Made by a program: the position numbers and the translations under genes. Below the pieces are notes generated by a model, which was not told the origin of the DNA, did no database searches, and saw only the letters and a list, made by a program, of their open reading frames with translations. Below are positions 48,808-61,250 of a stretch of 64,000 bases of DNA, piece by piece (position 1 is the first letter of the stretch; every line of letters starts with the position of its first letter). This DNA comes from Alisma plantago-aquatica (taxonomy: Eukaryota; Streptophyta; Magnoliopsida; Alismatales; Alismataceae): assembly GCA_963693085.1 (NCBI GenBank), contig OY856409.1, forward strand, positions 295,964,058-296,028,057, read 5' to 3'.

Positions 48808-50290
48808 AACATCCACCAAACGATCTTGGCCACTAAGGCCCCAAACGATCTTGACTAACTCAGACCTCAAACGGTCTTGCATACTAAACCTCCAAATGGT
48901 CTAAGACCATTTGGATCTTCATGCGGTCTTGGTCTACCCATGAGACCGTTTGGTAAAGTAGCACACTAAAGATCGTTTGCTAAAGTAAGAAGTGAAGACC
49001 GTTTGCCAAGTTTGACTTTTGAAACTGCATGGATACAATCGGTTTTGAAACCGCATGCACTCAACTGATTTGGAAACCGCATGAACCCTAAACAGTTTGG
49101 GATCGTTTGGTCCCAAACGGTCTTGACACCGTTTGGTCCCAAACGGTATTGATATTGTTTGGACCCAAATGGTCTTGATACCGTTTGGTCCAAACCACCT
49201 CAAAACCGCATGGACCAAGTATGGTCTCAACAAGTCAAATTGAAATAGGGTTTCCATTGTTGATCCCCTCAACAGTTGTATACATGTATTCAATCATCAA
49301 TTGGACTTATCACCATCATTCAATTAAGTTAATTAGGTCAACCTTCAACTGATTTGACCCTCAATTGACCCTCAATTGGTCATCAATTAAGGCTTGAATC
49401 AATCAGGTTAGGGTTTGAAATTGATGACCCTTCAACATAATTCAATGTGAGTTTAATTGATTTGAACCCATTGAATCATCATCCAAATTGGTCATGACCT
49501 GACCCCAAACGGTCTTGGGATCATTTGTATGACCTCCAAATGGTCTTGAGACCGTTTGCTCAAGTCACCACTAAAAACCTAAGTCAACCAATTAGGGTTT
49601 GACTCATTAGATTGATCACTAGGTCAACAATTGAATGTACTTCAACCTAATACCTTTAGATCTTTAACCACTTAACCATAGTCAACCCTAGACCTCCAAA
49701 CGGTCTTGGGTTACCTCCAAACGGTCTTGGGATCATTTGTATATTCTCCAAGCGGTCTTTAGACCATTTTCCCATCACTTCATCGGTAACCATGTCATTT
49801 ATTTAGGGTTTGGATCCTAGGATTGGTCACTGAATCAACAATTAATTACATATCACCTTGATACCTTTGGAGCTTCAATTAGTCATCCATGCATAACCCT
49901 AGACCTCCAAATGGTCTTGGGTGATCACCAAACGGTCTTGAGACCGTTTGGGTGATGGTTTTTGAAACCGTTTGGGTCACTCAACCCAAACTTCAACCTA
50001 ATTCAATTATCAAAATCAGCCATTAACCCGATTTAGGGTTTGATGATTGTTGAACCTTTAATTGGTGAACCACTTGGAGTTAATTGATAATTATTGATAG
50101 GTGATTAGTCTACATTATTCTCAACAGACCTCCAAATGGTCAACGCCTGGTCAACACCACCAAACGTTCTTGGACCGTTTGCTTCTATGCGGTTTGGATG
50201 AAACTGTTTGCTCCCAAACGGTTTGGGAAACCGTTTGCTCCCAAACGGTTTGGGAAACTGTTTGAGCACAAAGGCAAACCATTTGGTAAA
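48808..50290. repeat. Block of self-complementary AAACGGTC/GACCGTTT words
   Basis: Dozens of copies of CAAACGGTCTTG and its reverse complement arm GACCGTTTG, singly or as close inverted pairs (for example near 49095-49190, 49505-49560, 49915-49970 and 50160-50265). Spacing is irregular, so this is not a simple tandem array. Decayed variants (AAATGGTC, ATCATTTG) are consistent with C-to-T change. Confidence 0.85.
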
Positions 50291-50786
50291 GTAATTTTCT
50301 TTGGATAAACATAAAAGTTAACATCATCATCTTCTTCCTACGAGCAACCAAGAATTGTTGTTGTTCTTCACGGAAGTTATAGCAATTAATCGAAAGAGTA
50401 CCAAAGAAGAAAAATAGCTAACGATTATTAGAGAGATGGATGCATTAGCAATGCTTAAGGGTTAGAGTTATAAAACCCGCCTTTAGAACTGATCCAGAGC
50501 TCCAAGCTTCGTAGCTTTAATGGTGGATGGAGTTCCAGTAGTTGTCCAAGCTTCGTTCTTCAATCTTTGGATGAACAAGGTGGCTAGAAAGGAAATTGTG
50601 TGAAGAAAACTATGAATCTAACCTTGTTTTATGGTTTCCACCATGCATTAGAGGTAGGAGATGACCCACACTTACCAACAAGTTTTGTCATCCTCCCTCT
50701 GCTCTAGAGTTCCTCCTTGGTCAGCCAAAGCAAGATTGAGAAGAAAAGAAACTAAGGAAATAGTCCTTTGGTGTTTAGGAAAAAGG

Positions 50787-50941
<155 letters not shown>

Positions 50942-51813
50942 AGGAAAATGGAAAAACATGATTATTTCCTATTATCTTCCAAAAATATCCACCAAGTCCT
51001 CCTCCACTTCTTGGCTTCGTGGCCACCTTCTATTCCCTTGCAGAACTTTCCATTATCCAAGAATAATTGAAAGGAAACTAAACACCTTAAAAAGTTATGT
51101 GTTAATATCCATCTTTTAGTGGATATTGCTTTATATAATATTAATGTGAAAGGCTTCCACTCAAACAAGATATTTTTAGTGCCCAAGCATGACACAAGCT
51201 TTTCCAAACTATTGCAAACACATCCTCCAAAATTTGGTTGAAGGGATCCATAATTAATATATTTCTTCTTACATTAAATTATATTAAAGAGACATTTGTT
51301 CTTAAATCTTGATTAGTTTAATATCAAGATTCTCTTTCTCCCATGATAATTCAAATGAGACTCCCCTTTCATTTTCTTTGCTCTAATTGGTGCCAAGAAA
51401 CATGAGAGACCCTCTAGAGATGATATCTTGCATATTGAACCTAAGGTTTTGGGTAATTAGAACATTACACCAAAACTAAGTTTTAATGCACAAGGTTTGC
51501 TCTACAAGATTTATCTTAATGTCCAAGCTTTGTGGAATCTATAACACCACATCATATACATTCTTATGATGTCTCAACATTAGAGGAACATCTTAACATG
51601 TGCAATTGCAAGTTAACCCCTCTACCTAGGTAATTTGCATTTTAGTCCAAAGTTAACAAAAAAATGTTTCAACATTATTCAAAAAGGGCTGAAATTGAAA
51701 TATAAGTTCCTTAAAATCCTTAATTACATTTCAAAGGATAAACACAAGCATATAATCACTTAATTAAGTAAAACACCTAGGGTTAGTACATAACCCAGGT
51801 CAGGGATGTTACA

Positions 51814-53270
51814 TATACCATAAAGGATTTGATTAATACTTATAAAGTAAAGCTTTTAGTTTCTATTTCACCCATTTATAAGATAATGAGGAAACATTAT
51901 GAATGTCTAGAGAATAATATTACTCAATGTATCATGTCTTCAAGTATTAGCCTTGTGGAAATGAGATCATATGGATGTTAAGAGTGCATATACATACTCT
52001 CATTATGTCTCTAGTCAGTTGTGGCTGTGAAAGGTAGATAGACACCAGTAACACATAAGACTGGAGATTGAGTTGGTTGATGATTGAGTCTCACTAAGTC
52101 ATTATATGGCAATATCAAACCAAGCACACAGATACATGTTACACAACAATGTATCAGACAGACCCACCTTCAGAGAGACACATGAAAACCATCTTTGGTA
52201 GTCATAGTCATCTCTCATAGTGAAGGTGGTGATTGTGATTCTTAGACCTAAAATCACTGCACTCATCACATGTCACTGGGTATGCTCTAACATCATCAAA
52301 TGCAATCCTAAAACATGGGTTGTTATAAAGGTGATGATTGGGTGACTTTGACACATGGGGATAGACTATGAGTGATGGATATGGGATTTGTCCCACCTCC
52401 CGGAGTATGATATCCTGGCCACTTAGTAAGTGAGAGTGAGAAACACATGTGCATGCACATGTGAATCAATATATGATATTGAGGTCACATAATCTCAGAC
52501 ATTCTGCTCTTGGTTCAAGGAACATGGATTGAATGGTTAGAGTAAGATGATTCCATGCCTCAAGTTCATTCTAGATATTAGAGACAAAGGAATTATACAA
52601 TTGTTGTGACACCTTACACAGATTGTAGGTTGATGTTGTTCTCCAACATTCCATTCACTTGGGTAGCATTAATGTGTGACTAGGTACCGCTCTTTGCTTG
52701 TGATGTCATAAGCTAGTTATGGACATTCACTGCCAACATGATATGGGACCTCTAGAGTCACACGGATAGGAACTCATCTAGAAGAGGAGTTTTATCTTGA
52801 ATGATGATTGGATTGATTACAAAAGAGTTTAGATATTCAATTCATGCAACAGATTAATAGATTGACTGAGTGGACTGCCAAACGACCATCTCAAGTGTTA
52901 AGACAGTTGTTTGGGCATGCCATATGGGCGTCTCAAGTGTTGAGATAGTCATTTGGGTTGTCATACTAATCAGAGTTTGAATTGGCTAAGTTCTATTCTT
53001 GAAGCGACCGATTCAATGTGATTGAACTGACAAGCTCATCTCAGACTTGCTAGATGGCCATCTAGGTGAGTGAGACAGGCGTCTCTCATGGGTGAGATGG
53101 TTCAGTTAGGTCGAACGAAGATTTTGGATGTTTCCCGAACTTGTTTCAATTACACATACTTGGGGTACAAGGAAAGTAATATGTGATATTAATTAGAATC
53201 AAACTTGCCAAATTCATATCCAGTTGGAAAACTGCTAGATGACCGTATGGCAGTACGAGACAACTGTCTC
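51814..53270 (+). repeat. 5' LTR of copia 2, second piece
   Basis: Continues the copia LTR after insertion 1: CATAAAGG/GATTTGATTAATACTTATAAAG, ATGAGATCATATGGATG, CTCATTATGTCTCTAGT and GATGTCATAAGCTAGTTATGGACATTCACTGCC can all be paired with the copia 1 LTRs. From about 52865 it carries dyad-rich words such as GACCATCTCAAG, GGCGTCTCAAG and GATGGCCATC. It breaks off at CTGTCTC, where insertion 2 begins. Confidence 0.85.
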
Positions 53271-56108
53271 TGTGAAACCCCTAATCTTTCTTAAAGTGTT
53301 GAATAAGATTATTTATCATAATTTAATTCTTATAACCCTAATCTAACCTTGTGATATGCTTTAAAATCATAAGACAAGCTTAAGTTTCAAATTTGGTCAA
53401 ATTTGGACACTGTTTGAGCAAGTTATGCAATTGTATGCACATTTTGGACTTTCTGCAATTTACACAATTGAGAGGTTTTATTTGCAATTTATCACTTGCA
53501 TTATGTTCCTTGTATATTCTATCATCATTCTTGATCTTTTTGATCCATGGGGCACCTATTTAAACCTTTGTTTGAAGGTGTTTTCTCCAAGGGTATTTTA
53601 GGGTTTACCTTTTCATGGATGAGCTACCTTTAGTAGCAATCAACTAATGAATTATTTGTTTTGTTTGGAAATTCAAGAAATGAGGGATAATCATGTATCT
53701 ATGGACGGTGGTGGGTCTTCTTGTGTGTGTGTTTGTATATTCTTAATAGTTTAAGGCCATGGACACTTGGAAAGATATTAGAACTTCAACTTTTTCTTTT
53801 TATTTATCTTAAAGTTTCATATACTTGTCCCTAAGCACCAAAATGAGCCATTTTCTCTCCACCACATCCCTCCTTCTACAAACCTCATCCTCCCTATGTG
53901 CGTATGCAAATTTCTTGTCTAAGGAAGAAGAAAAAGGGGATTTTCTTGGAAAAAGAATCTAGGGTTGCAATTGACTTCCTTTTAGGGTTTAAAAAGCTTC
54001 CTTCTAGTGATCTTGACCTAAAAGAGTAAGAATCCCCTTATTTCCTCCATTTATTTCTATTTTATCCTTACTCCTACCTTTATTCAGGTCAGAACCTTAT
54101 TGTTCCATGGTAGAAATTGCTCTAAAGCTCTAAAACCCTACCTTTCTTGCTCCTTATGCTTAGGGTTTGCTCATTTGATGAAGAAAGGTGCTAGATGGAC
54201 GAATTCACAACCTATGCTTGGATTTTCTACCCTACTTACTTGATTTTTAATCTTTTTGGGGTTTCATATTATAATTAGAGGCAATTTTTATAACTTTCTC
54301 CACATTTATTTCTTACCATAAGCTTGCTAGTTCATGCTATTGCTTGAAAATGATTATCCATGCACTAAAAAGATATGCTTGACTTGGATTTTGATTTTTA
54401 TAATGTTTCCTATTCTTGTTTCAGTTCTATATGAACCTGTGATCATGTGTACGTTATTCCTAAGGTATAATATGACTTGTATCAGGTTGGTTTGACAACC
54501 TATGGTGCTAAGCACCTATCAACCAATGGTCAATTTTAGGGTTTTAAGCTGATTTCTTCTATAAACCCATAACCCGATGATGGTACCATTGCAAGAACCA
54601 TATGGTGTTGTATTCATGACAATTTATGGTGGTAACCAAGGGTGTAAACTGATGTTCACCCCTTAGGTCATGTTTTGGCCTAATTAGAAGCATAGTGATT
54701 AACAACTAAGTACCCTAATGATGTTATCAATCAATGGTGATATTAGTTTGATATTTGATGTTGATTAATAAATATAGTGTTGATCTAACAACCTATGGTG
54801 ACTTAATGGTCACTAAAGATGGTGTATCAAGTCTCCAAAACCAATGGTGAGTTAATCATATAGTTATAGCATCAATTAAACCTTATACCAATGGTTTCTT
54901 TGGTCACTTGATGCAATGGTCAGACCTATACTGTAATTGATGGTTTTCATATATGAACTTGACCCAAAGGTCAAGATCTAATGTTTATTCCTCCAATAAA
55001 GTGGAATGATTGCTAATGTAATATTTTGGTCCTAATAATGTGATTTAGATGGTTTCCTTTATATGATTAACTTAAGGAAATTACTTGTTGATAATGGATG
55101 GCTTGTTATAATGAATAGTCAATTGTGGGTTTTACCCTAAACTCAATGGAACTTTTTTGTGTTGTTAATCAAGGGATGTCTAGGGTTAAATGGTGACTCT
55201 TTCTAGAGTACAAATCAAGGACTTCATAGGTGGTTTATCCAAGGTGTTTACTTATATAAACAACCAATGTTCTTACCTTTTAAACATCTAATGGTTCTGG
55301 GTGACATTGTGGTAAGGTGATATGGGTTGAATGATGATGGAACAAATGGACGGTTACCCTTAATAAGGTAGTATTACCTATTCACTCGTATGATTAGAAG
55401 GGATGATAATCATATTGTGTTGATATGTAGCCCTAATGAGGTATATTTTGTTATACCTAGCTTTAATATAACTAAATGATGGTAATTGGGTATGAATAGT
55501 CCTTGAATGACTAATACAATCATGGAGTACTTTGTTACTATTATTGAAACCCTAGTATGCTATAACCCAATGGTTACACCTTGATTTATGTGTGGGTTCA
55601 TACTTGATAATAGTATGGATTGTGATGGTGATGGTTCACCTTCTGCATCCATGATCCAATGGGTATGTTGTGAGTTAGGGTTTGGGTATAAGTGTTGATT
55701 AGTAACATTAATACAATTCATCTTGTTGAACCTAACTCTAATGCAAATAGATAAAGATGAGTATTCATGTTTAACATTCTTATATGATGGAATGAGGGTG
55801 GAATAACCTCCTTAATATGATCATAACCTTAATATGTTAATTGGTGGTTATCATATCCAAATGGTTGATACTTTCTTATGCTAAACATATGCATTATGAA
55901 TATGATGAGGGTTAATCATATCTAGATTCCTTACATGTTGATGTAATAAAGGAATGTTCTTAATGTTAATATAACCCTGCTATGATTGTTTATGAATATC
56001 TCCTAGCTCATTAACGCAATATTGTGTTGATCTGGTATATTATATGTAAGTGATGTTGTTGAGCCTTGTTATAAGGCATGCAAAGATAATGATGATCTTG
56101 TAGGGAAT

Positions 56109-56338
56109 AGTATGATGGCTTAATGACCTTTGGGCATGTTTGAGACCTGAATGAGGTGTAATCTTCTTGTGTTGATAAGGGTTGATACCTTGTGATATTG
56201 TGAAAAGGATTTATATCCTGTGATAGTATGATGGTCTTAATGACCTTTGGGCATCGTTGAGCCATGTAGGTGTAATCCTCTTGTGTTGATAAGGGTTTAT
56301 ACCTTGTGATATTGTGAAAAGGATTTATATCTTGTGAT
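56109..56338. repeat. Tandem duplication of about 115 bp in insertion 2
   Basis: Units start AGTATGATGG at 56109 and 56225, and AGTATGATGA at 56339 opens what follows. Both units contain TTAATGACCTTTGGGCAT, TTGTGTTGATAAGGGTT and GTGAAAAGGATTTATATC. Confidence 0.85.
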
Positions 56339-56640
56339 AGTATGATGACTAGTGTGGTCTCTTGAATGGAAAGTGAATCGTACCATGTGATGATGAGATG
56401 AGAAATTATGTTTTACACATTTTATATCTTTTAAAAGTTGTGATATTTATATGCTTGCTAGAAGTGACTTAGGGTTTGTATGTCCAATTGTTTGATGTAG
56501 CCTTAATTCACCCAATTGGCATAACTAATAAAGTGCAACTCTAATGATGTAGTACCCTATGCCATAGAACGATCAGAGTGCATACTGTTGAGTATGTGGG
56601 GGTGGCAAGTTGAGTATATATAATTGTCATCCATAATGAG

Positions 56641-56763
56641 GTTGTGGAGGATGGTTATGGTCATGCCTCATACATCTGATGTGATTGAGAACAATTGTGA
56701 TCGTGTCTCAATGATTATATATGTGACAAGATTGGAGGACAATTGTGGTTGTACCTCGGATGG
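56641..56763. repeat. Three diverged units of about 41 bp in insertion 2
   Basis: Units at 56641, 56681 and 56721 share the pattern GGAGGAnnnTTATGGTnnTGCCTC (GAACAATTGTGATCGTGTCTC and GGACAATTGTGGTTGTACCTC in units two and three). Confidence 0.65.
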
Positions 56764-58162
56764 TAGGGTATGTGTACCCACCTCCTTTCACTAGTGTTGT
56801 GACATGTACCAAGGATGGACTAGGCTGATAGTAGCTTGACCTTATGTGTCGCTGTGGCGGACCCGTACTGACTGGGGGAGGAGAATATCTTAGGAGTCCA
56901 GCTCTTCCTAGATCTTATATGGCACTGATTTTGACTTAGCAGTGGTCAGTTGGATTTTGAGTGGTATCCTCAAATTCCTCAGGGAATAATAAAATATGTA
57001 ATACAGTTGTGTAGCATATCTGTTTAGGGTTATACACAACACTTCACATTGGATGATAACCCTTGTTTGCTTTCTTTTCACTTAGATCATGTATAATACA
57101 ATAAGAGATAGTAGATATGCTTATGTTGTAGTTATTCTCATGTTGTAAACATGTTTATGCTATCAAATATACTGACATTGATGGTTAAGATGTTTTTGTT
57201 AGCTATAATATTACTAGTCATGCCTATGTAATTAGAAATTCTTAAACTGCTAACCATGCCTATGTAGCTCATTGTGTAATGATGTTAGTTCTACTTATGA
57301 TATAGATCTGTTCCCTTTATTTGAGATGCCAATATTGATAGCCATGTTATGTTACTAGACATATTAATGATTTTAGGGATGCTTATGATACTATATTTCT
57401 TGTATTGTTATCAAGGAATATGATGATAATCAGATTAATGATAATGATTGTTATTAGATGTAATTTGATGATATTTGAGTAGACATATATCCAAAGAAAT
57501 GGATTTATTTGTTATCTATATATGCATTGATGATCATACTTATTGCTAAGATGATTTTCTTAATCTGTTTAGTATACTTGAACTGTTCAATGTGTTCAAT
57601 TGATTATTAAATACCCCAACTACTTAGTTATCTACTGTTTAAAATGTTGTAATCAATAAGTGTTATTGGAGGTTATATCTCTTGCTGGGACATGGGTCTC
57701 ACCCTTGTGGTTCGCCACATCTTTTTAAGTAATTAGAAGTGACGAAAACAAACATGTGGAAGCAAAGAGGAGCTATAGTAATGAATCTTTGAGAAACTTG
57801 ATTATATGTCTAGTATATCCTAGAGTCATCCATGTACTCTCAGATCCAGGCAGGAAAAGTTTGGTTATGGTGTTTCAAACGAATCAGACTTTTGTTATCA
57901 TATTAATGCTTATTTGTGTGGAATATATGAATATTGTTCTCCTGTGTATATATGTTGTGGCTAAGGCAATAAAACAATTGGTATCAAATTCTTGTCATAG
58001 TATGGATATAAGAAAGATATTGGGCTCTTATGCAAATGTTTTTGAGTGGGTGTTGATGTTGAAATCGATTTTAATTTACCCATATTTTGTGTATGTGATT
58101 AATTGGTGATTGATTGTGTCTTATGTTTTGAGTAATATCATTTAGTGTAACGGGTTCTCACA

Positions 58163-58892
58163 GTTACACACACCAGACGACTATCTAGGTGTGTTAGAAG
58201 ACTGTTTGGTGTCTCATAGGTTGTGAAAGTTTGAGTTCGTCCAGTCCCTTCCACTCCCACACAATCCCATACAGATTGGGAACCATGACCAAACCCCGCG
58301 TATAAAAAGAGGGGTATTGGGGGCTTCCCAAGATACAACACAGACAACTGAAAATCAGTTCTTCTAACAACTATTGTCCTATCTGGTTGTGGTAACTAAG
58401 AGAGCCTAATCAAGTTCTATCTGACAGGATGGATAACTATGGGAGAGAAACAACTCTGGTCATTGTTAGTGGGAGAGCATGTTGGTGACTAGTACACCAA
58501 CTGGAGGTACAACTCCTTCCTATCAGTTCTTGGTGAATGATAGGAGTTCTAGTTGGTCTATGTGAGCTGCTTTAGAGGCAAGAGTCATTTAGATGCTTCT
58601 AGGAGAGCAACGTCATCATATAGTTTGTGGTGAGACCATAGGAGTGTTGCAAAAGTTGTTTGTGTTCGTTGTTCATGGTGAAGACCAGGAGATACACAAC
58701 CACTGTCCAAGAGCAACTAGTTAGTAGTTGTAAAGAAGTGAGTTTTGTTGATGGACTCTCTAGGACTAGGTATAACTCGCCAAAACCACCCTTCCTATTT
58801 CATAGTATTTGACGTGATCTTAATGTTATGGGAATATAGATAGATAATTTTTTTGTTTCCGCTACTATACTTTGTGCCCGTATTTCCCAACA
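58163..58892 (+). repeat. 5' LTR of copia 2, third piece
   Basis: Resumes the copia LTR with GACGACTATCTAGG, then the promoter region and the LTR end TATTTCCCAACA, parallel to the copia 1 LTRs. Confidence 0.85.
58301..58309 (+). promoter_or_regulatory. TATA box in the 5' LTR of copia 2
   Basis: TATAAAAAG, at the position equivalent to TATAAATAG in the 3' LTR of copia 1, followed by GAGGGGTATTGGGGGCTTCC. Because insertions 1 and 2 lie upstream in U3, the box is now separated from most of its original upstream sequence. Confidence 0.7.
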
Positions 58893-58893
58893 G

Positions 58894-58906
58894 TGGTATG
58901 AGAGCC
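58894..58906 (+). other. Primer-binding site of copia 2
   Basis: TGGTATGAGAGCC, one mismatch from the complement of initiator tRNA-Met, directly after the LTR end. Confidence 0.85.
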
Positions 58907-59034
58907 ACATCAATTTATTATAATTTAGGATAATCGATATGATTGGATTTTTGTCTTAATCATTTATTTATAGAAAATTTTGCAAATATTTAAACTGCTC
59001 TCATATGCGTATCCGATCAAAGACACAAAATCCC

Positions 59035-59065
<31 letters not shown>

Positions 59066-60360
59066 ATTTACATGCATCACCCTAAAAGCGGTTTTTGATG
59101 GTGGATGTGTAGCATGGCTATGGCCTAAATCCTATATCTATGTGTGGTTGGGTGGTTTGGTTCCTGTTTATCTTGACCTTCATATCGAGCCTCTAGCTCC
59201 CTCTTCTCAATGTAAAGTTAATGCTTTCTTACCTTTTCTCCCCCCAAAAATAACTCGAGGTTTCTCTTATTCAACATAACAAAGTAGCAATAGGATAGTT
59301 TCTTTTCTTGCAAAGATGAGGAAGATGATCATCACCGGATGAGACGACCAGTTCATGGGACGAGTCAACCGTCTGGAGGACCATGGAGAATAGAATGACG
59401 GAACCAGATGACTATGTGGTGGACCCAACTGACTATTTGGAAAGAGTCCAAACATCAGTTAGACTAGAGGCCATATGACTATCTAAGAGGACCAACCAAT
59501 CGATCAATGGGTGAGACGACTGGTTGAAGGGTTGAACCCATCTACCGAGATTGGAAAGCACATGTTTACACCAACAATAAGTTCATACATGTGATGTGAT
59601 GATTGACCTAGGTGATAGTAATTCCTTATGGATCCAAGGAATTATAGTATACATGGCCATAACCATCACTTTTTGTTTTATATTGTATGTTTACATTGTG
59701 GGATATAGCATATATATGATATGTACTATATATGTGGTGATTGGATACAATATATGTATATATATGATATATATTTAAAATCCCTCAATCAAACATATTT
59801 AAGTCTTAGATGCTTTTTAAAAGTGGCACACATGAAAATTTGATCGACTAAGCATAGGATACGTAAAAGCGTGATGTGCGGTCTATCTCGTGGAAGTGTG
59901 ATGGTAGTGATGTAGGATTCGCAAAAGTGGGATGCATTATTATCGTGTTGGATTTTGGGTCAGTCTTAACTGGTAATGCCTTAGTGAGACTAAGCACCAA
60001 AAGTATGCAGATGATCATAGAAGGTATTCCACATATCATCTATCTAAGAGTTGGATGTGATGCAATTGGCATGATTGACTTATCAAGTTGTGGGTGATTG
60101 GCAAAATCCGACTCATGATTTGATGAAATATGGATCTCGTCTCATTAGAAAATTATTCACTACAATTTTCCGATTGATACTTGAGGATTATCAATTTGAA
60201 CAAAATAATGAGAATGATAATGAATTAAAAACCTAATTATTATCTCCCATATTTTAATCAAATCAAATCAAATAAAAAATGAGTTTTTGACAAAATTACA
60301 AATTATTTTTTGAAAAAAAATGACTTCAAATAACAATCAATTTTCCCTATGACCGACCCT
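58907..60360 (+). other. 5' leader of copia 2
   Basis: Non-coding leader, collinear with 30151-31419. Includes a TA run at 59035-59062. The stretch 59330-59530 is dense in words such as GAGACGACC, AACCGTCTGG and GAGACGACTGG, the same vocabulary as the word block of this element's own LTR. Confidence 0.7.
59035..59062. repeat. (TA)n microsatellite in copia 2 leader
   Basis: About 14 TA units, at a place where copia 1 has only TATATATACACATATG. Confidence 0.9.
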
Positions 60361-60364
60361 CGAG

Positions 60365-60460
60365 AAGAAAAAGCTTAATGGGAATAACTTCCACGACTGG
60401 TTCAAGATGTTGAGAACTACTCTCACACAGGAGAGAAAGCTCTATGCCCTGGAAATGCCA

Positions 60461-60501
<41 letters not shown>

Positions 60502-60595
60502 CATATATATACATATAGATATAGATATATATATATGTATATATCTGTATATATATATGTATATATATATATGGATATATGTATATATATGTATA

Positions 60596-60626
<31 letters not shown>

Positions 60627-61250
60627 TCTATGCTCCATGAACTATGAGTTGTAGAGACAACATGAGAACATGGGCGTGATTGAGATGGTCACACATCTCA
60701 AGAACATGTATCAAGATCAGGAAAGATAAAAGAGATATGATGTCTCCAAGGCACTATTCAAATGTACCATGGCAGAAGGAGACCAAGTAGGTCCTCATGT
60801 GCTCAAGATAATTGGGTATGTGGAGAACCTTGCTAGACTGGGATTCCCCTTGGGTCAAGAGCTAGCCAATGACGTGATTCTGTAGTCTCTACCAAATCCA
60901 TGTAGTCAGTTTGTCATGAACTACAACATGAACAACTTTGACAAGCCTTGACAGAGTTGTTGGGCATGTCGAAAATAGCTGAGACACAAATGAAGAAAGA
61001 TAAGCCCAAGTCTGTGATGATGATCAGTAAGAGAAAGGGAAAGTCTAAAGTCAAATGCAAAGATAATAAAGCTAGCTAGAATCCCAAGTCTTTAGATCTC
61101 AAAGAAAAAGGTGGAATCAAGGAAATAAGAGGTGATTGTCACCATTGTCACCAGCCTGGACATTAGAAAAGAAACTGCCCACTCTGGTTAGAGTAGCTAA
61201 AGAAGAAGAAGGAAGGAACTGAGGCCTCCACTTCAGGAATAAACATTATA
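60365..61250 (+). pseudogene. Copia 2 gag remnant, interrupted by a TA microsatellite
   Basis: Opens with [19 protein letters not shown], a nearly consensus copia gag start, and continues to YALEMPE, where a TA-rich tract (60462-60627) is inserted. After it the frame reads VGPHVLKIIGYVENLARLGF and MNYNMNNFDK, followed by a frameshift. The zinc knuckle (61137-61178) keeps all four ligands, C-X2-C-X4-H-X4-C, but a TAG stands where the conserved Trp after His is expected. Less decayed than the copia 1 gag. Confidence 0.88.
60462..60627. repeat. TA-rich microsatellite inside copia 2 gag
   Basis: About 166 bases of TA units with ACAT, AGAT, ATGT and ATCTGT variants, placed between gag codons that are nearly adjacent in related elements. 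Confidence 0.95.

Larger units (their letters stand above)
53271..58162 (+). mobile_element. Solo-LTR-like insertion 2 (long, Ty3/gypsy type)
   Basis: 4892 bases beginning TGTGAAACCCC and ending GGGTTCTCACA, so the ends are TG...CA with an imperfect inverted repeat. Its removal lets the copia LTR continue from the dyad block to the TATA region, as in copia 1. Flanking five-mers GTCTC and GTTAC match at three positions; a clean target duplication is not seen. No primer site, polypurine tract or pol motif was recognised. Segments such as GCTGGGACATGGGTCTCACCC near its end resemble long LTRs of plant chromoviruses, which suggests plus orientation, but the near-symmetric ends leave that open. The 117-codon open frame at 57756-58109 has no recognisable motif. 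Confidence 0.65.

Noticed and set aside
57756..58109. 117-codon frame as a membrane protein gene
   Set aside because: It lies within the end of a solo-LTR-like insertion, its hydrophobic look follows from AT-rich codons, and it shows no motif or exon structure.
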